A stretch of DNA of 52,269 bases from Acidobacteriota bacterium (GCA_016932915.1 JAFGBY010000112.1:1-52269); one strand, 5' to 3'; positions 1 to 10,140 are shown, counted from the stretch's first letter. Made by a program: numbers and translations. Notes: generated by a model from the sequence alone, not told the origin.

Positions 1-19
1 CTTGAGGTTAAACCTTAAG
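1..19 (-). terminator. possible hairpin after the PpiD-like gene
   Basis: A 7-bp imperfect inverted repeat (one G-T pair, 5-nt loop) lies about 45 bases beyond the stop of the minus-strand foldase gene. It could be that gene's terminator, but the window edge hides any T-run, so this is weak. Confidence 0.2.
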
Positions 20-62
20 CCGGGTGATATTTACTGATTCAGTTGGAAATTATCTGATAGTC

Positions 63-1982
63 TTACTTAATAATATCCATTACCAAATCTGTGTTTGTTT
101 CAATTTTAACTTCACGGAACATCATTTCGAGGTTTGCATACAGAGCTTTATTCTGTTTGTCCTGTAACAATCTGGACTTGTAAGATTCGGAATTCCTCAA
201 GAATTCATTAAAATCTATATCTATCTTTTCTTCGATCTGCCCGATGATGTAACCATTATAATATTCGAACGGTCCCTTCACTTCGCCTGTTCTGCCGTTA
301 AATGCTTCGTAATTAAGCTCTGCAATAGCTCCTATGCCTGGGATAGCTCCGCTCCGTGTAATTGGCTCTAATGATTCAACTGTTAAACCTGATGCAATTA
401 CAGCTTCATCGATGGGAGTACCGGCTCTGATCTTATCTGCCAGATCAGCGGACTCTTTCTCCGCTAATGATTTAGCAACTTCCTCACGGTACCCTGATTC
501 AACATCCTGCCGTACTTCTTCCATCGGTGGGATGTGACTTTCTTTCTGTTCCTTGATTTTCAGGAAAAGGATTGAATCCCCGTTTACTATAGGTTCTGAT
601 ATAGAATCTACACCTGATTTAACTGTGAAATCCATTAGTTTGTCTGATGGAGGGACACCCTGCGGCAGGCCGCCCTGGGGGAAGAATTCGGTCTGGCGGA
701 AGCTTAAATTTTCTTTTTCAGCTGTTTTATTCCAGTCCTTGCTGTCTTCAAGTACTTCTGTAATCCTCTCTAGATCAGCATCTCTTTTTTCGGTTGCCTT
801 GAATTCTTTCAATTTTTCCATGATTTCATTTTTAACATCAACATATTTAGTATATTCAGAGCTTCTGGTATCTTCGAGTTTAATAATATGATAACCGAAT
901 ACGGTTTTGATCGGCCCTACGATTTCACCATTTTTCATACGCCATAGAGCTTCATCGAATTCAGGCTGGTATACTCCTTTAGCTGCATAATCAAGTAAAC
1001 CACCATTTACAGCGCTTGCGGTATCCTCTGAAACCCTCGTTGCGATTGCTGCGAAATCCTCGCCTGATTTGACCATTTCCAGAACCTTATCGGCTTCTGC
1101 TTTGATTCTTTCTGCTGTAGCTGCATCCGCGTCTCTGGGGACTTTTAAAAGAATATGCCTGGCCTGTCTTTTTGCAGGTTCTAGATAATTATCTTTATGG
1201 GTTGTATAATAGTTGTACGCTTCTTCTGAGGTTATCTCAATTCCCTCCAGGTACTTTTTCAGATCAATATTCACTATTTCATATTTATTGGAATCCGGAC
1301 GGCGATAGTCTTCTTTATGCTCATTATAAAAACTATTTAAAGCTTCATCAGTGACTTCAACACGGTCTTTCAGTTTATCGATGCTTACCTTTACTATTTT
1401 AAGGCGCACTTTTTCATTTTCGAGTTTATATTGATCAAGAGCTTCTTCGTCGGTCACATCAATGCCGATAAGCAGTAGGTTTTGAAGCTTTCTGAGTTTT
1501 ATTTCGTCTTTCAAGCCGGATTCAAAAGCAGCAATACTCTGCCCGCTACCTTCGATGATCCTCTTATACATAGCATCTTCAACCAGTTTTCCGTCTTTAT
1601 CTCGGAATATATAATTACCGGCTGAATCTTTGAAGTTCATTATAGTATCGTATAACTCATCCGGGCTGGTCACGATTCCAAGTTCATCAGCTTCTTTAAG
1701 CCAGAGTTGCTCACGAATAAATTGTGTGATTATTTCGTTTGCGATCATCATACGCGATTGTTCGTCCTGAGCATCCTTGGCGTACTGTTGGAAACGAGTA
1801 CCAAACTCATACCTATCCATTTCTACATCACCGGCTTTAACAATTACATTAGGATTTCCCTGGATACCCTGGCTGCCGCTTCCCCAAATCAAAAATACGC
1901 CGGCTATAAATGAGAAAATGACGGCCCATAACAGTCCTTTTATGAATTTCGATTGAACATTTTCACGCATTACCTTTAACAT
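63..1982 (-). CDS. PpiD/SurA-like membrane-anchored peptidyl-prolyl isomerase
   Basis: A 639-residue envelope foldase that probably chaperones newly exported proteins on the periplasmic face of the inner membrane. One N-terminal membrane segment (about residues 15-33) is followed by a SurA_N-type helical chaperone region. A parvulin rotamase domain follows at about 273-372, with the family pattern RQARHIL, GEDFAAIA and GGLLDY, ending in FGYHIIKLED. The single anchor and one parvulin domain give PpiD architecture, and the length is close to E. coli PpiD (about 620). The start is chosen because AGGAGG lies about 8 nt upstream of the ATG and the membrane helix follows directly. It diverges from trigger factor, placing two folding factors back to back. 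SurA or PrsA are the alternatives, but the membrane anchor without a lipobox argues for PpiD. Confidence 0.88.
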   Translation of the reverse strand: MLKVMRENVQSKFIKGLLWAVIFSFIAGVFLIWGSGSQGIQGNPNVIVKAGDVEMDRYEFGTRFQQYAKDAQDEQSRMMIANEIITQFIREQLWLKEADELGIVTSPDELYDTIMNFKDSAGNYIFRDKDGKLVEDAMYKRIIEGSGQSIAAFESGLKDEIKLRKLQNLLLIGIDVTDEEALDQYKLENEKVRLKIVKVSIDKLKDRVEVTDEALNSFYNEHKEDYRRPDSNKYEIVNIDLKKYLEGIEITSEEAYNYYTTHKDNYLEPAKRQARHILLKVPRDADAATAERIKAEADKVLEMVKSGEDFAAIATRVSEDTASAVNGGLLDYAAKGVYQPEFDEALWRMKNGEIVGPIKTVFGYHIIKLEDTRSSEYTKYVDVKNEIMEKLKEFKATEKRDADLERITEVLEDSKDWNKTAEKENLSFRQTEFFPQGGLPQGVPPSDKLMDFTVKSGVDSISEPIVNGDSILFLKIKEQKESHIPPMEEVRQDVESGYREEVAKSLAEKESADLADKIRAGTPIDEAVIASGLTVESLEPITRSGAIPGIGAIAELNYEAFNGRTGEVKGPFEYYNGYIIGQIEEKIDIDFNEFLRNSESYKSRLLQDKQNKALYANLEMMFREVKIETNTDLVMDIIK

Positions 1983-2021
1983 GCTCTTTTCCTCCTGGTT
2001 CTAGTTTCTCTAGTCTCGGTC

Positions 2022-2050
2022 ATTCTATCCTACACATCTTTTTGTGTAAA
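2022..2050 (-). promoter_or_regulatory. candidate sigma70 promoter for the PpiD-like gene
   Basis: On the minus strand, TTTACA (-35) and TAGAAT (-10) are separated by exactly 17 nt, each matching the consensus at 5 of 6 positions. The expected start leaves a short leader before the AGGAGG site. Seen by eye only. Confidence 0.5.
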
Positions 2051-2143
2051 CAACCTTTTTAAGAGTGAAAGATAACTGCTTCTACCTGTTTATCACTCAA
2101 TAAACTCTTTCAAATCTTTATTACGTATCTCGGTAGTTAGGTG

Positions 2144-2171
2144 TTGAATGATTCAGCGAATAAAATATAAT
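2144..2171 (+). promoter_or_regulatory. candidate sigma70 promoter for the tig-clpP-clpX-lon operon
   Basis: TTGAAT (-35) and a perfect TATAAT (-10) are separated by 16 nt. Transcription would start near 2178, about 54 nt before the trigger factor ATG. I saw no CIRCE (HrcA) inverted repeat in the 249-base divergent gap 1983-2231; apart from this promoter and the opposite one, I see nothing else in that gap. Confidence 0.5.
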
Positions 2172-2231
2172 TACTATTCAAGGATAATAGTATTAACATA
2201 CAAGAGAAGATTGAGAAAATAGAGGAACAGA

Positions 2232-3536
2232 ATGACGGAAAAAAATGAAACGAAGCAGGAGTTCAAAGATATTACCTCTGTGCTGAAAGAGCTGTCTATC
2301 GCAGTACCGGTTTCAGAAACGAAAACGGAAGAAGAAAAGATAATCCAGACCTTATCAAAGTCTGTAAGTATAAAAGGTTTTCGTAAGGGTAAAGTACCTC
2401 TTGAACTTATTAAAAACAAATACAAACAAAACATAGAAGAAGAATTACTGGAGAAAATTATCCAGGATAAAGTAAAAAACTTCTTCGAAAAATCAGATTT
2501 GATGCCAATTTCAACACCAAGCGTAAAAGAATTGGATTATAGCCTGGGCAATCCACTCTCCTTCACAGTGGAGTTTGAGATCAGACCTGAGCTGGATATC
2601 CAGGGTTATAAAGATATAAAAGTCGATATTGAGAAAATTAAAGTTTCAAATAAAGAAGTTGATGAAGAAATTGAAAATCTCCGCAAGCGAGCCGCGCAAC
2701 TTGACCCCGTCGAGGGAAGAGGAGTTATTGCAGGTGATTTATTGACGATGAGCGGTACTTTCACGGAATCCCACGGTGACCACTCTCATACACATGAAAT
2801 CGGCAGAAGGAATTATCCTATGCCTGATCAGAAGAGTGAATTTTCCAATTTTGATAAACAAATTGAAGGAATGACCAAGGACGATGAAAAATCCTTCGAA
2901 ATTGAAGTCGATAATGAACGGCTTGGTAAGAGTCTTAAAGGTAAACATATCGAGTTCAATGTGAAAATCGAAGAAATACATACTGTCCAGCTTCCTGAAG
3001 TCGATGATGAATTCGCAAAAAGCCTTGGAGAATTCGAAGACCTGAAAACCCTGAAAGAAGAAATTAAAAACTCACTGATTGAACTAAAAAAATCGGAAGA
3101 ACGAAGAAAAGCGGGAGACACTCTTCTTGATAAAGTGATAGATAAAAACGAATTTGAGATCCCAAAGGCGTATATTGAGGATGAGATAAACAATATAATA
3201 AATTATAAAGCAACACAGCTTCTTAATATGGGTATCAATCTCAGGCATAACCCGATTGATTGGGAAAAAATGAGAGAAGATGTCCGCGAAGATGCTTCAA
3301 AAAACGTTGCGAGAATGATGACCTTGATTAATATTGCTGACAAAGAAGAGATCAAGGTAGATGAGAAGGAAGTCGAAGAGAAGGTAAAAGACATTGCTGA
3401 TCAACGAAAAGTCAGCAATACGAAATTACTTGCCGATTTTAAGAAATCTGGTGAGTATGACCGGATAAAGACCGATATTTTGTTTACTAAAACAGTTGAT
3501 TTTCTCTTTGAAATTAACCATATTAAAATTGGATAA
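2232..3536 (+). CDS. tig: trigger factor, ribosome-associated chaperone
   Basis: Trigger factor binds at the ribosome exit tunnel and shields nascent chains. The 434-residue length is normal for the family. The ribosome-docking signature GFRKGKVP is at about residues 55-62. A divergent FKBP-type domain occupies about 150-245, followed by the helical C-terminal chaperone domain. The FKBP region contains an unusual histidine cluster (His181, 184, 186, 188), which is not a standard trigger factor feature and hints at metal binding or simply drift. The gene starts at ATG with AGAGGAA just upstream. It is followed after 5 bases by the ClpP-family gene, the classic tig-clpP-clpX order. Identity is firm; whether the isomerase domain is active is unclear because it is divergent. 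Confidence 0.95.
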   Translation: MTEKNETKQEFKDITSVLKELSIAVPVSETKTEEEKIIQTLSKSVSIKGFRKGKVPLELIKNKYKQNIEEELLEKIIQDKVKNFFEKSDLMPISTPSVKELDYSLGNPLSFTVEFEIRPELDIQGYKDIKVDIEKIKVSNKEVDEEIENLRKRAAQLDPVEGRGVIAGDLLTMSGTFTESHGDHSHTHEIGRRNYPMPDQKSEFSNFDKQIEGMTKDDEKSFEIEVDNERLGKSLKGKHIEFNVKIEEIHTVQLPEVDDEFAKSLGEFEDLKTLKEEIKNSLIELKKSEERRKAGDTLLDKVIDKNEFEIPKAYIEDEINNIINYKATQLLNMGINLRHNPIDWEKMREDVREDASKNVARMMTLINIADKEEIKVDEKEVEEKVKDIADQRKVSNTKLLADFKKSGEYDRIKTDILFTKTVDFLFEINHIKIG

Positions 3537-3541
3537 ATCTT

Positions 3542-4126
3542 ATGACTTTAGTTCCAATAGTTGTTGAAAATGACGGCAGAGCAGAGCGGTCCTACGATAT
3601 ATTTTCTAGGCTGTTAAAAGACCGTATAGTGATGCTTGGCGATGAGCTTGAAAGCAGACTGGCAAATCTTATTGTTGCCCAGATGTTGTATCTTGAAGCG
3701 GAAGATCCTGAAAAGGAGATCTCAATATATGTTAATTGTCCCGCTGGTGATATAAGCGCTGGATTAGCGATTTATGATACAATGAAACTGATTAAGCCTG
3801 ATATCCGTACATTATGTTATGGAGAGGCTTCCGAGATAGCTTCCCTAATTGTGGCAGCAGGAACAAAAGGAAAAAGATTTGCGCTTCCTCATTCAAGGTT
3901 TACAATGTATCAACCAACTGGAAAGCTAAATGGACAGGCAACCGATATAGATATCCAGGCAAGGGAGCTCATCAGGAGAAGGAACGAAATCATTAAAATA
4001 TTGTCAGAAAATACTAACCAGCCGATAGGTCAGTTAGAAGTCGATACGGAACGTCAGATGATAATGGATGCGCAAGCTGCGAAACAATACGGGCTGATTG
4101 ACGAAATATTGAAAGAAAGAAAATAA
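3542..4126 (+). CDS. ClpP-family protein lacking the catalytic triad (ClpR-like)
   Basis: This 194-residue protein aligns along its whole length with ClpP and has the length of a mature ClpP subunit, with no gap or frameshift. In standard numbering the active residues are all replaced: the serine of GQAASM is Glu98 (local GEASEIAS), the histidine of HQPLGG is Tyr123 (MYQPTG), and the aspartate of ERD is Gln172 (TERQMIMDA). The oxyanion loop reads NCPAGDISAG instead of NxPGGxVxAG. It should fold as a ClpP ring subunit but not hydrolyse peptides, like cyanobacterial and plastid ClpR. It sits between tig (5 bases) and clpX (24 bases), where active clpP normally lies. It could form mixed rings with an active ClpP encoded elsewhere. 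Family is certain; inactivity is inferred from the substitutions. Confidence 0.9.
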   Translation: MTLVPIVVENDGRAERSYDIFSRLLKDRIVMLGDELESRLANLIVAQMLYLEAEDPEKEISIYVNCPAGDISAGLAIYDTMKLIKPDIRTLCYGEASEIASLIVAAGTKGKRFALPHSRFTMYQPTGKLNGQATDIDIQARELIRRRNEIIKILSENTNQPIGQLEVDTERQMIMDAQAAKQYGLIDEILKERK

Positions 4127-4150
4127 AAATTAGCGGTTATAGAGGTTTTA

Positions 4151-5395
4151 ATGGTTAAGACAAACGAAGGATTTAACGCTCTTAAATGTTCTTTCTGTAA
4201 TAAAAGCCAGAAGGAAGTTAAGAAGCTTATCGCTGGACCGAATGTTTACATATGCGATGAGTGTGTAGAAATCTGCAATGAGATAATTACAGAAGAGCGT
4301 TTACAGGAAAAATCCAAAGCCAAACTTGGCATCCCAAAACCGGAAGAGATCAAAGAGTTCCTTGATAAGTATGTTGTTGGCCAGGAACAAGCAAAAAAGA
4401 AAATATCCGTCGCGGTTTATAATCATTATAAAAGAGTGGAATTTTATGATGAGAAAACAGATGACGTTGAGCTGAATAAAAGTAATATCCTTCTTATTGG
4501 GCCCACTGGAACGGGAAAAACTTTGATAGCAAGGACACTTGCAAAATGCCTGAAAGTCCCGTTTGCTATTGTGGATGCCACAACTCTTACAGAGGCTGGA
4601 TATGTCGGAGAGGATGTTGAGAATATAATCCTCAAACTTTTCCAGGCATCCGGGTTTGATCTCGAAAAAACCCAGAAGGGTATCATTTATATCGATGAAA
4701 TCGATAAAATCAGTAAAAAAGATGAGAATCCATCAATTACCCGCGATGTTTCAGGTGAAGGAGTTCAGCAAGCTCTGCTGAAAATACTTGAAGGTACTGT
4801 CGCTAATGTTCCTCCACAGGGAGGCAGAAAACATCCGCACCAGGAATTCTACCAGATAGATACTACTAATATTCTCTTTATTGGTGGTGGAGCTTTTATC
4901 GGACTTGATAAGATAATCAAGAAACGAATCGGCGCGCGGACTATGGGATTTAACTCTGAGAAAGAGGATATGAAAAGCATCGATGATATAGAAATCTTGA
5001 AGATGGCTGAACCTCAGGATCTAATCAGGTTCGGCTTGATACCGGAATTTGTCGGGCGGTTGCCCATCATCGGCACACTTGAAAACCTCAGCCGTGAAGC
5101 GCTGCTTACGATTCTGTCTAAACCAAAGAATGCGCTCATCAAACAGTACCAGAAGCTCTTTGATTTTGAAGGAGTGAAGTTGAATTTTTCTGAAGATGCC
5201 CTTGAGGAAATAACAGCCCTCGCGCTTGAAAGGAAAATCGGCGCTAGGGGATTAAGGGCCATCATGGAAGATTTCATGCTTGATATCATGTATGATTTAC
5301 CTTCTCAGAACGATATTAAGGAATGTGTGATTGATAAAGACGTAGTAAAGAAGGCAAAGGAGCCGATGATTGTCCGCGAGAAAAAAGCGGGCTAA
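4151..5395 (+). CDS. clpX: ATP-dependent unfoldase ClpX
   Basis: ClpX recognises tagged substrates, unfolds them and threads them into the Clp peptidase. The 414 residues show the N-terminal zinc-binding domain with two CxxC pairs (CSFC and CDEC), Walker A GPTGTGKT at 117-124, Walker B IIYIDEID near 177-184, the GYVGEDVE pore-loop motif, and the sensor and [13 protein letters not shown] region. The docking loop that normally reads IGF/LGF is Met265-Gly-Phe, so contact with a ClpP-type ring seems preserved. That matters because the ClpP-family neighbour lacks catalytic residues. It is co-directional with tig upstream and lon downstream. Nothing looks truncated. Confidence 0.97.
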   Translation: MVKTNEGFNALKCSFCNKSQKEVKKLIAGPNVYICDECVEICNEIITEERLQEKSKAKLGIPKPEEIKEFLDKYVVGQEQAKKKISVAVYNHYKRVEFYDEKTDDVELNKSNILLIGPTGTGKTLIARTLAKCLKVPFAIVDATTLTEAGYVGEDVENIILKLFQASGFDLEKTQKGIIYIDEIDKISKKDENPSITRDVSGEGVQQALLKILEGTVANVPPQGGRKHPHQEFYQIDTTNILFIGGGAFIGLDKIIKKRIGARTMGFNSEKEDMKSIDDIEILKMAEPQDLIRFGLIPEFVGRLPIIGTLENLSREALLTILSKPKNALIKQYQKLFDFEGVKLNFSEDALEEITALALERKIGARGLRAIMEDFMLDIMYDLPSQNDIKECVIDKDVVKKAKEPMIVREKKAG

Positions 5396-5440
5396 TCCTT
5401 GCAGAAATTTCACTAGCAGCATTTGAACAAGGATACTATG

Positions 5441-7837
5441 ATGTCAGAGAAAACCGAAATATATCAAAATTTACCGCTCCTGCCTATGCGGGACCTGGTA
5501 ATTTTTCCAAATATGATGATTCCTTTTTTTGTAGGAAGGGATAAATCTATCAAAGCCCTGGACTACGCACTTGAAAAAGACCAGAAAATCTTCTTAGCCA
5601 CTCAGAAAGATGCGCTGGTTAATGAGCCGGAAAAAGAAGATATTTACCTCATTGGTGTAGTCTCAAAAATTATTCAAAGTTTAAAAATGCCCAATGGGAA
5701 CATTAAAGTCCTTATTGAAGGTTTACACAGGGCAAAGATTATAGATTTTATAGACCAGAACGATTATCTGGAAGTTGTTACGGAAAAGCTAACTCCCAGG
5801 CCTGAGCTCTCGGATGTTCCTTCTCATCTTACTCGTGATGTCACCGAGAAACTGGAGCAATACTTAAGGCTAAGCCAGAATATTAATTCCGATGTGTTTG
5901 TTTCCACTTTAAAAGAGACTAACCCGGATAAGCTTGCGGATTCCATCGCTGCTCACTTAAATATTGAAATCAAACAGAAACAAGAACTTCTGGAAACGGT
6001 CAATCCTAAACTTCGTATGACCAAACTCCAGACGATTCTCGATATTGAAATCGAAAAGGTGATGCTGGACGAGAAGATCAACGAGGAAGTCAAAAAGCAG
6101 ATGGAAAAAGCTCAGCGGGAGTATTACCTGAATGAAAAGATAAAAGCTATCCATAAAGAACTAGGCAGGACGAAAGAAAAGGTTGATGAGATTGACCAGC
6201 TGAGGGAGAAGATAGATGAAAGCGGTATGCCCGATAAGGTCAAGGAAAAGGCAGAACAGGAACTTGAAAAGCTGGAATCCATGCCTCCGATGTCTGCAGA
6301 AGCAACAGTTTCAAGAGGTTACCTTGATTGGCTGATCTCAATGCCATGGAATAAAAGGTCTCGCGAGAAACGGGATCTTATTAAAGCGGAAAAGATATTA
6401 AACGATGATCATTATGCCCTCGAAAAACCGAAGGAGAGAATTCTTGAATTCCTGGCCGTTCGGCAGCTTGTAAAGAAACAGAAAGGTTCAATACTCTGTT
6501 TTGTCGGGGCTCCCGGTGTTGGTAAAACATCGCTCGCAAGTTCGATTGCCAGAGCCACAGGCAGAAAATTCGTACGGCTTTCTCTAGGAGGAGTCCGCGA
6601 TGAAGCTGAGATACGCGGCCACAGGAGAACATATATAGGTGCGTTCCCTGGCAGGATTATACAGATGATCAAACGTGCAGAAACCAAGAATCCCGTTTTC
6701 CTTTTGGATGAAGTTGATAAAATGAGCACGGATTTCCGTGGAGACCCGTCTTCAGCCCTGTTGGAAGTACTGGATCCGGAACAAAATCATTCCTTCCTGG
6801 ATCATTACCTGGATGTTGAATTTGATTTGTCGGAGGTAATGTTCATTGCTACCGCGAACGTTCTGCACCCGATACCAAGGGCTTTACAGGACAGGATGGA
6901 AGTTATCCATCTTTCCGGTTATACCTTAGCGGAAAAGATTGAAATAGCAGAACGGCACTTGATTTCAAAGCAGTTAAAAGAACACGGCCTTCATAAAAAG
7001 AAAATCGTTTTCACACGTGAAGCGATTAAATATATCATTGAGAAATATACACGCGAGGCGGGGGTTAGAAACCTCGAGCGGTCTATTGCTTCCCTGTTAA
7101 GGAAGATGGCTCGCCAGTATGTTACTAAGAGCATTAAAAAGACTGTAAAACTGACACCGGAGAAAATAGAGGAATATCTGGGTATTCCGAAATATCGAAA
7201 AGCCGAAAAGGAACAAAAGGCAGAAGTTGGGCTCGTTATGGGTGTTGCTTGGACCGAAATGGGTGGGGAATTGCTTGCGACAGAATGTACATTGATGCCG
7301 GGGAAAAGCAACCTGAAGCTTACAGGCCAGCTTGGAGACGTTATGCAGGAATCTGCGCAAGCTGCTATGAGCTATGTCCGTTCCAATTCACTGCAATTTG
7401 GTATCCCGTATGATATCTTTAAAAAGAATGATGTCCATATTCACGTTCCTGAAGGAGCAATCCCAAAAGATGGTCCATCAGCAGGGATTACTATGGCGAC
7501 TGCATTGGTATCCGCATTTACCAGGGTGCCTGTAAGACACGATATAGCCATGACGGGGGAAATCACTCTGCGAGGAAAAGTACTTCCTATTGGTGGATTA
7601 AAAGAAAAAGTCCTTGCGGCTCACAGGGCAGGGATCATGGAGATAATTATCCCCGCTGAGAATGAAAAAAATATCGAGGATATACCGCCAGAGATTTTAA
7701 AAGAGATAAAACTTCATAAGGTTGAAAACGTCAACGAGGTGATTAAGCTTGCCCTGACCGAGGAATTAAAGCCTATTCAAGATGTGAAAAAACTGGATCA
7801 TGATGACAACAATGTAACAGATGGAATAGCGCATTAA
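5441..7837 (+). CDS. lon: Lon ATP-dependent serine protease
   Basis: Lon degrades misfolded and regulatory proteins in the cytoplasm. The protein has an N-terminal substrate-binding domain (opening [15 protein letters not shown]), a helical linker, an AAA+ module with Walker A GAPGVGKT at about 356-363 and Walker [10 protein letters not shown], and a C-terminal protease domain. The catalytic dyad is intact: Ser680 in KDGPSAG and Lys723 in GGLKEK, one residue off E. coli Ser679/Lys722. I chose the ATG at 5441 because AAGGA lies 7 nt upstream. ATG 5438 and TTG 5423 are in-frame alternatives that add 1 or 6 residues. It lies 45 bases after clpX. With the neighbouring ClpP-like protein apparently dead, Lon is the only clearly active energy-dependent protease here. 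Confidence 0.97.
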   Translation: MSEKTEIYQNLPLLPMRDLVIFPNMMIPFFVGRDKSIKALDYALEKDQKIFLATQKDALVNEPEKEDIYLIGVVSKIIQSLKMPNGNIKVLIEGLHRAKIIDFIDQNDYLEVVTEKLTPRPELSDVPSHLTRDVTEKLEQYLRLSQNINSDVFVSTLKETNPDKLADSIAAHLNIEIKQKQELLETVNPKLRMTKLQTILDIEIEKVMLDEKINEEVKKQMEKAQREYYLNEKIKAIHKELGRTKEKVDEIDQLREKIDESGMPDKVKEKAEQELEKLESMPPMSAEATVSRGYLDWLISMPWNKRSREKRDLIKAEKILNDDHYALEKPKERILEFLAVRQLVKKQKGSILCFVGAPGVGKTSLASSIARATGRKFVRLSLGGVRDEAEIRGHRRTYIGAFPGRIIQMIKRAETKNPVFLLDEVDKMSTDFRGDPSSALLEVLDPEQNHSFLDHYLDVEFDLSEVMFIATANVLHPIPRALQDRMEVIHLSGYTLAEKIEIAERHLISKQLKEHGLHKKKIVFTREAIKYIIEKYTREAGVRNLERSIASLLRKMARQYVTKSIKKTVKLTPEKIEEYLGIPKYRKAEKEQKAEVGLVMGVAWTEMGGELLATECTLMPGKSNLKLTGQLGDVMQESAQAAMSYVRSNSLQFGIPYDIFKKNDVHIHVPEGAIPKDGPSAGITMATALVSAFTRVPVRHDIAMTGEITLRGKVLPIGGLKEKVLAAHRAGIMEIIIPAENEKNIEDIPPEILKEIKLHKVENVNEVIKLALTEELKPIQDVKKLDHDDNNVTDGIAH

Positions 7838-7910
7838 TCCGGTCAGCGGTTCACCCGAAATCATAAAATAAAAATAAGCTTGAAAAAAAGCTGGGAATGT
7901 AATATAGTTT

Positions 7911-8498
7911 ATGTTGGACTTACACAATTACAGATACTGGGGAAGTGCTCGTTCACAGGATGATTGGCCGAAAGACGGCCTAGTGGAAGTTGGAGTTGTT
8001 GGTAGATCCAATGTTGGCAAATCCAGCCTAATAAATATGCTGCTTGGTTCCAAAAAGGCTGCACGAACAAGCAGTAATCCCGGGAAGACACGATCCTTAA
8101 ATTTCTATTTAATTGATAATAAGTTTTACCTGGTAGATTTTCCAGGGTATGGATATGCTAAGGTATCTAAGTCCGAAAGGGTGGAATGGAAAAAAGCCAT
8201 CGAACAATACCTGACTGGCAGCCGCTATTTGAAAAAAGTGCTATTGTTGGTTGATGCACGCCACGAACCGTTTAAAACAGATGTTGAAATGAAACAATGG
8301 TTTGATGAGTTCAATATTCCGGTTCTCGTGGTCGCTACTAAGTCTGATAAATTGTCAAAAAATAAACTTGCCCGGATTTGGTCAAAGAATCTTGGCAGTT
8401 TTTCGCTGAATAAATTACAGCAAATTTGTTTTTTTTCATCTATAAACGGCGAAGGAAAAAGCCGTGTAATAAAAGAAATTGAAGAAGTACTAGGTTAA
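7911..8498 (+). CDS. engB: ribosome biogenesis GTPase EngB (YihA/YsxC)
   Basis: EngB is an essential small GTPase in large-subunit ribosome assembly. The 195 residues are the usual size and contain all G motifs: G1 [11 protein letters not shown]3 DFPGYGYA, G4 TKSDK and a G5-like SSING near the C-terminus. The gene follows lon by 73 bases and precedes rho by 14. Lon followed by engB is a recurrent bacterial order. The ATG has only a weak ribosome site (GGA about 13 nt upstream), but the protein starts where the family does. Confidence 0.94.
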   Translation: MLDLHNYRYWGSARSQDDWPKDGLVEVGVVGRSNVGKSSLINMLLGSKKAARTSSNPGKTRSLNFYLIDNKFYLVDFPGYGYAKVSKSERVEWKKAIEQYLTGSRYLKKVLLLVDARHEPFKTDVEMKQWFDEFNIPVLVVATKSDKLSKNKLARIWSKNLGSFSLNKLQQICFFSSINGEGKSRVIKEIEEVLG

Positions 8499-8512
8499 AG
8501 GAGAGTTGCTTT

Positions 8513-9769
8513 ATGAATATTTCAGAGCTGAAAGAAAAGAGCGTACCGGAACTCATCCAGATTGCGCATGAACTTGAAGTAGAAGGCGCAGCCGGAATGA
8601 AAGTTTCCGAGCTTATTTTCAGTATTCTTCAAGCACAAACGGAAAGAAACGGACTGATTTTTGCCGAAGGCGTTCTGGAAGTTTTACCAGATGGATTCGG
8701 ATTCCTCCGCGCGCCCGATTATAATTATCTGCCCAGCCCCGATGATATATATGTTTCACCGTCTCAGATCAGGCGGTTCGAATTGCGTACCGGGGATACC
8801 GTTTCGGGCCAGGTTAGGCCGCCGAAGGAAGGTGAACGTTATTTTGCCCTAATCAAACTGGAAGCCGTTAATTTTGCTCCAGTTGAAGAACTTAAAAACA
8901 GAATTTTCTTTGATAACCTCACCCCGCTTTACCCGGATGAGAGAATCGTCATGGAAACGAAGGATCCGAAAAATATTTCGGGCCGTGTCCTTGACCTGCT
9001 GACTCCTATCGGAAAGGGGCAGAGGGGTATGATCGTTGCGCAGCCGTATACCGGTAAAACTACGCTGCTTCAATGTATCGCAAATAGTGTAACTATAAAT
9101 AATCCTGAGGTTTATCTCATCGTTCTGCTGATCGATGAGCGCCCGGAAGAAGTTACCGATATGCTTCGTTCCGTTAAAGGCGAGGTTATCAGCTCGACAT
9201 TTGACGAACCTGCTTCAAGGCATGTGCAGGTTGCGGAAATTGTTCTCGAAAAAGCGAAACGCCTTGTCGAGCATAAAAAGGATGTCGTCATCCTGCTCGA
9301 TTCCATCACCCGTCTCGCAAGAGCTTATAACACCATTCAGCCGCCCAGTGGAAAGGTACTTTCCGGTGGTCTCGATGCTAATGCCCTTCAGAGGCCAAAA
9401 AGATTTTTCGGTTCAGCCCGTAATATCGAGGGTGGTGGCAGCCTTACAATTATTGCGACTGCTCTTATCGATACAGGCAGCAGGATGGATGATGTTATTT
9501 TTGAGGAATTCAAAGGTACCGGTAACATGGAAATTACTCTCACACGTAAGTTGATGGAGAAGAGAGTATTCCCGGCAATCGATATTGCCCCATCAGCGAC
9601 GAGGAAAGAGGAACTTCTTGTACCGGAAAAAGAACTTAACAGGATCAGGATTCTGCGTAAGGTGCTCCACCCGATGTCCAGTGTGGAAGCGATGGAGCTT
9701 CTTATTGATAAATTGTCTCAGACAAAGTCAAATGGCGAATTCCTTGAATCTATGAGTAAAAGCCGTTAA
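8513..9769 (+). CDS. rho: transcription termination factor Rho
   Basis: Rho is the hexameric RNA helicase that ends transcription. The 418 residues contain the N-terminal Rho_N helical region, the cold-shock-like RNA-binding domain ([12 protein letters not shown]), a P-loop within VAQPYTGKT (lysine 182), the Walker B region [16 protein letters not shown] and the Q-loop/R-loop sequence. The P-loop reads PYTGKT where E. coli has PKAGKT; the catalytic lysine is kept but Lys181 of E. coli is Tyr here. Strong ribosome site AAGGAGAG before ATG. First gene of the block rho-rpmE-DUF1385-prfA-prmC. Confidence 0.97.
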   Translation: MNISELKEKSVPELIQIAHELEVEGAAGMKVSELIFSILQAQTERNGLIFAEGVLEVLPDGFGFLRAPDYNYLPSPDDIYVSPSQIRRFELRTGDTVSGQVRPPKEGERYFALIKLEAVNFAPVEELKNRIFFDNLTPLYPDERIVMETKDPKNISGRVLDLLTPIGKGQRGMIVAQPYTGKTTLLQCIANSVTINNPEVYLIVLLIDERPEEVTDMLRSVKGEVISSTFDEPASRHVQVAEIVLEKAKRLVEHKKDVVILLDSITRLARAYNTIQPPSGKVLSGGLDANALQRPKRFFGSARNIEGGGSLTIIATALIDTGSRMDDVIFEEFKGTGNMEITLTRKLMEKRVFPAIDIAPSATRKEELLVPEKELNRIRILRKVLHPMSSVEAMELLIDKLSQTKSNGEFLESMSKSR

Positions 9770-9780
9770 AAGCTTGCATG

Positions 9781-9816
9781 CGAATTAAAAATATTATATA
9801 TTTCGAATTCGTTTTT
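9781..9816 (+). terminator. possible weak intrinsic terminator after rho
   Basis: The outer arms CGAATT and AATTCG and the inner arms AAATAT and ATATTT, separated by a 2x2 internal loop, form an A+T-rich hairpin directly followed by five T. It is low in GC, so termination would be weak. Confidence 0.35.
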
Positions 9817-9847
9817 GAGTTAGATGTGTACGCATGAGAGGATAGAA

Positions 9848-10060
9848 ATGAAAGACAAAATACATCCGGAACTTCACACAGTTGATGTTACGTGTGCGTG
9901 CGGCGCTACCTGGAAGACTCGTACTACGAAGAAAGAATTAACACTCGATATTTGTTCGAGCTGTCATCCTTTCTATACCGGAAAACAGAAACTCGTTGAT
10001 ACAGCCGGAAGAGTAGAGAAATTCCGTAAAAAATACGCTGCAAAAAAAGAAGATCAGTAG
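9848..10060 (+). CDS. rpmE: 50S ribosomal protein L31, zinc-binding form
   Basis: L31 bridges the two ribosomal subunits. From the ATG at 9848 the product is 70 residues, the usual length, and begins MKDKIHPEL like other L31 proteins. Frames from the TTG-like upstream region add a spurious leader. The ribosome site GAGAGGA is 5-6 nt upstream. The four zinc cysteines are present (CAC and CSSC), so this is the C+ type that stores zinc. It sits between rho and a DUF1385 gene, an order repeated in many bacteria. Confidence 0.95.
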   Translation: MKDKIHPELHTVDVTCACGATWKTRTTKKELTLDICSSCHPFYTGKQKLVDTAGRVEKFRKKYAAKKEDQ

Positions 10061-10073
10061 AATTATAAACATT

Positions 10074-10117
10074 CCCCTTATTTTCCTGGCAGGAGTGTGC
10101 CATGTGAAAGTGAGGGG
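10074..10117 (+). terminator. long hairpin between rpmE and the DUF1385 gene
   Basis: A 12-bp outer stem (CCCCTTATTTTC with GAAAGTGAGGGG, including G-T pairs) encloses a 5-bp inner stem (TGGCA with TGCCA). It is followed by a T-rich but interrupted tail (ATTTATTTTAT). It begins 13 bases after the rpmE stop. It may be a terminator or attenuator that lowers transcription into the downstream prfA block; a structured leader for the next gene is an alternative. Confidence 0.5.
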
Positions 10118-10140
10118 ATTTATTTTATAGTCAGGACGAT

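Noticed and set aside
1983-2231. CIRCE or other heat-shock operator before tig
   Set aside because: No TTAGCACTC-N9-GAGTGCTAA pattern; only ordinary promoter-like boxes are seen.
3542-4126. frameshift or assembly error as the cause of the missing ClpP triad
   Set aside because: The frame aligns to ClpP from end to end without a gap, and conserved segments flank each changed residue.
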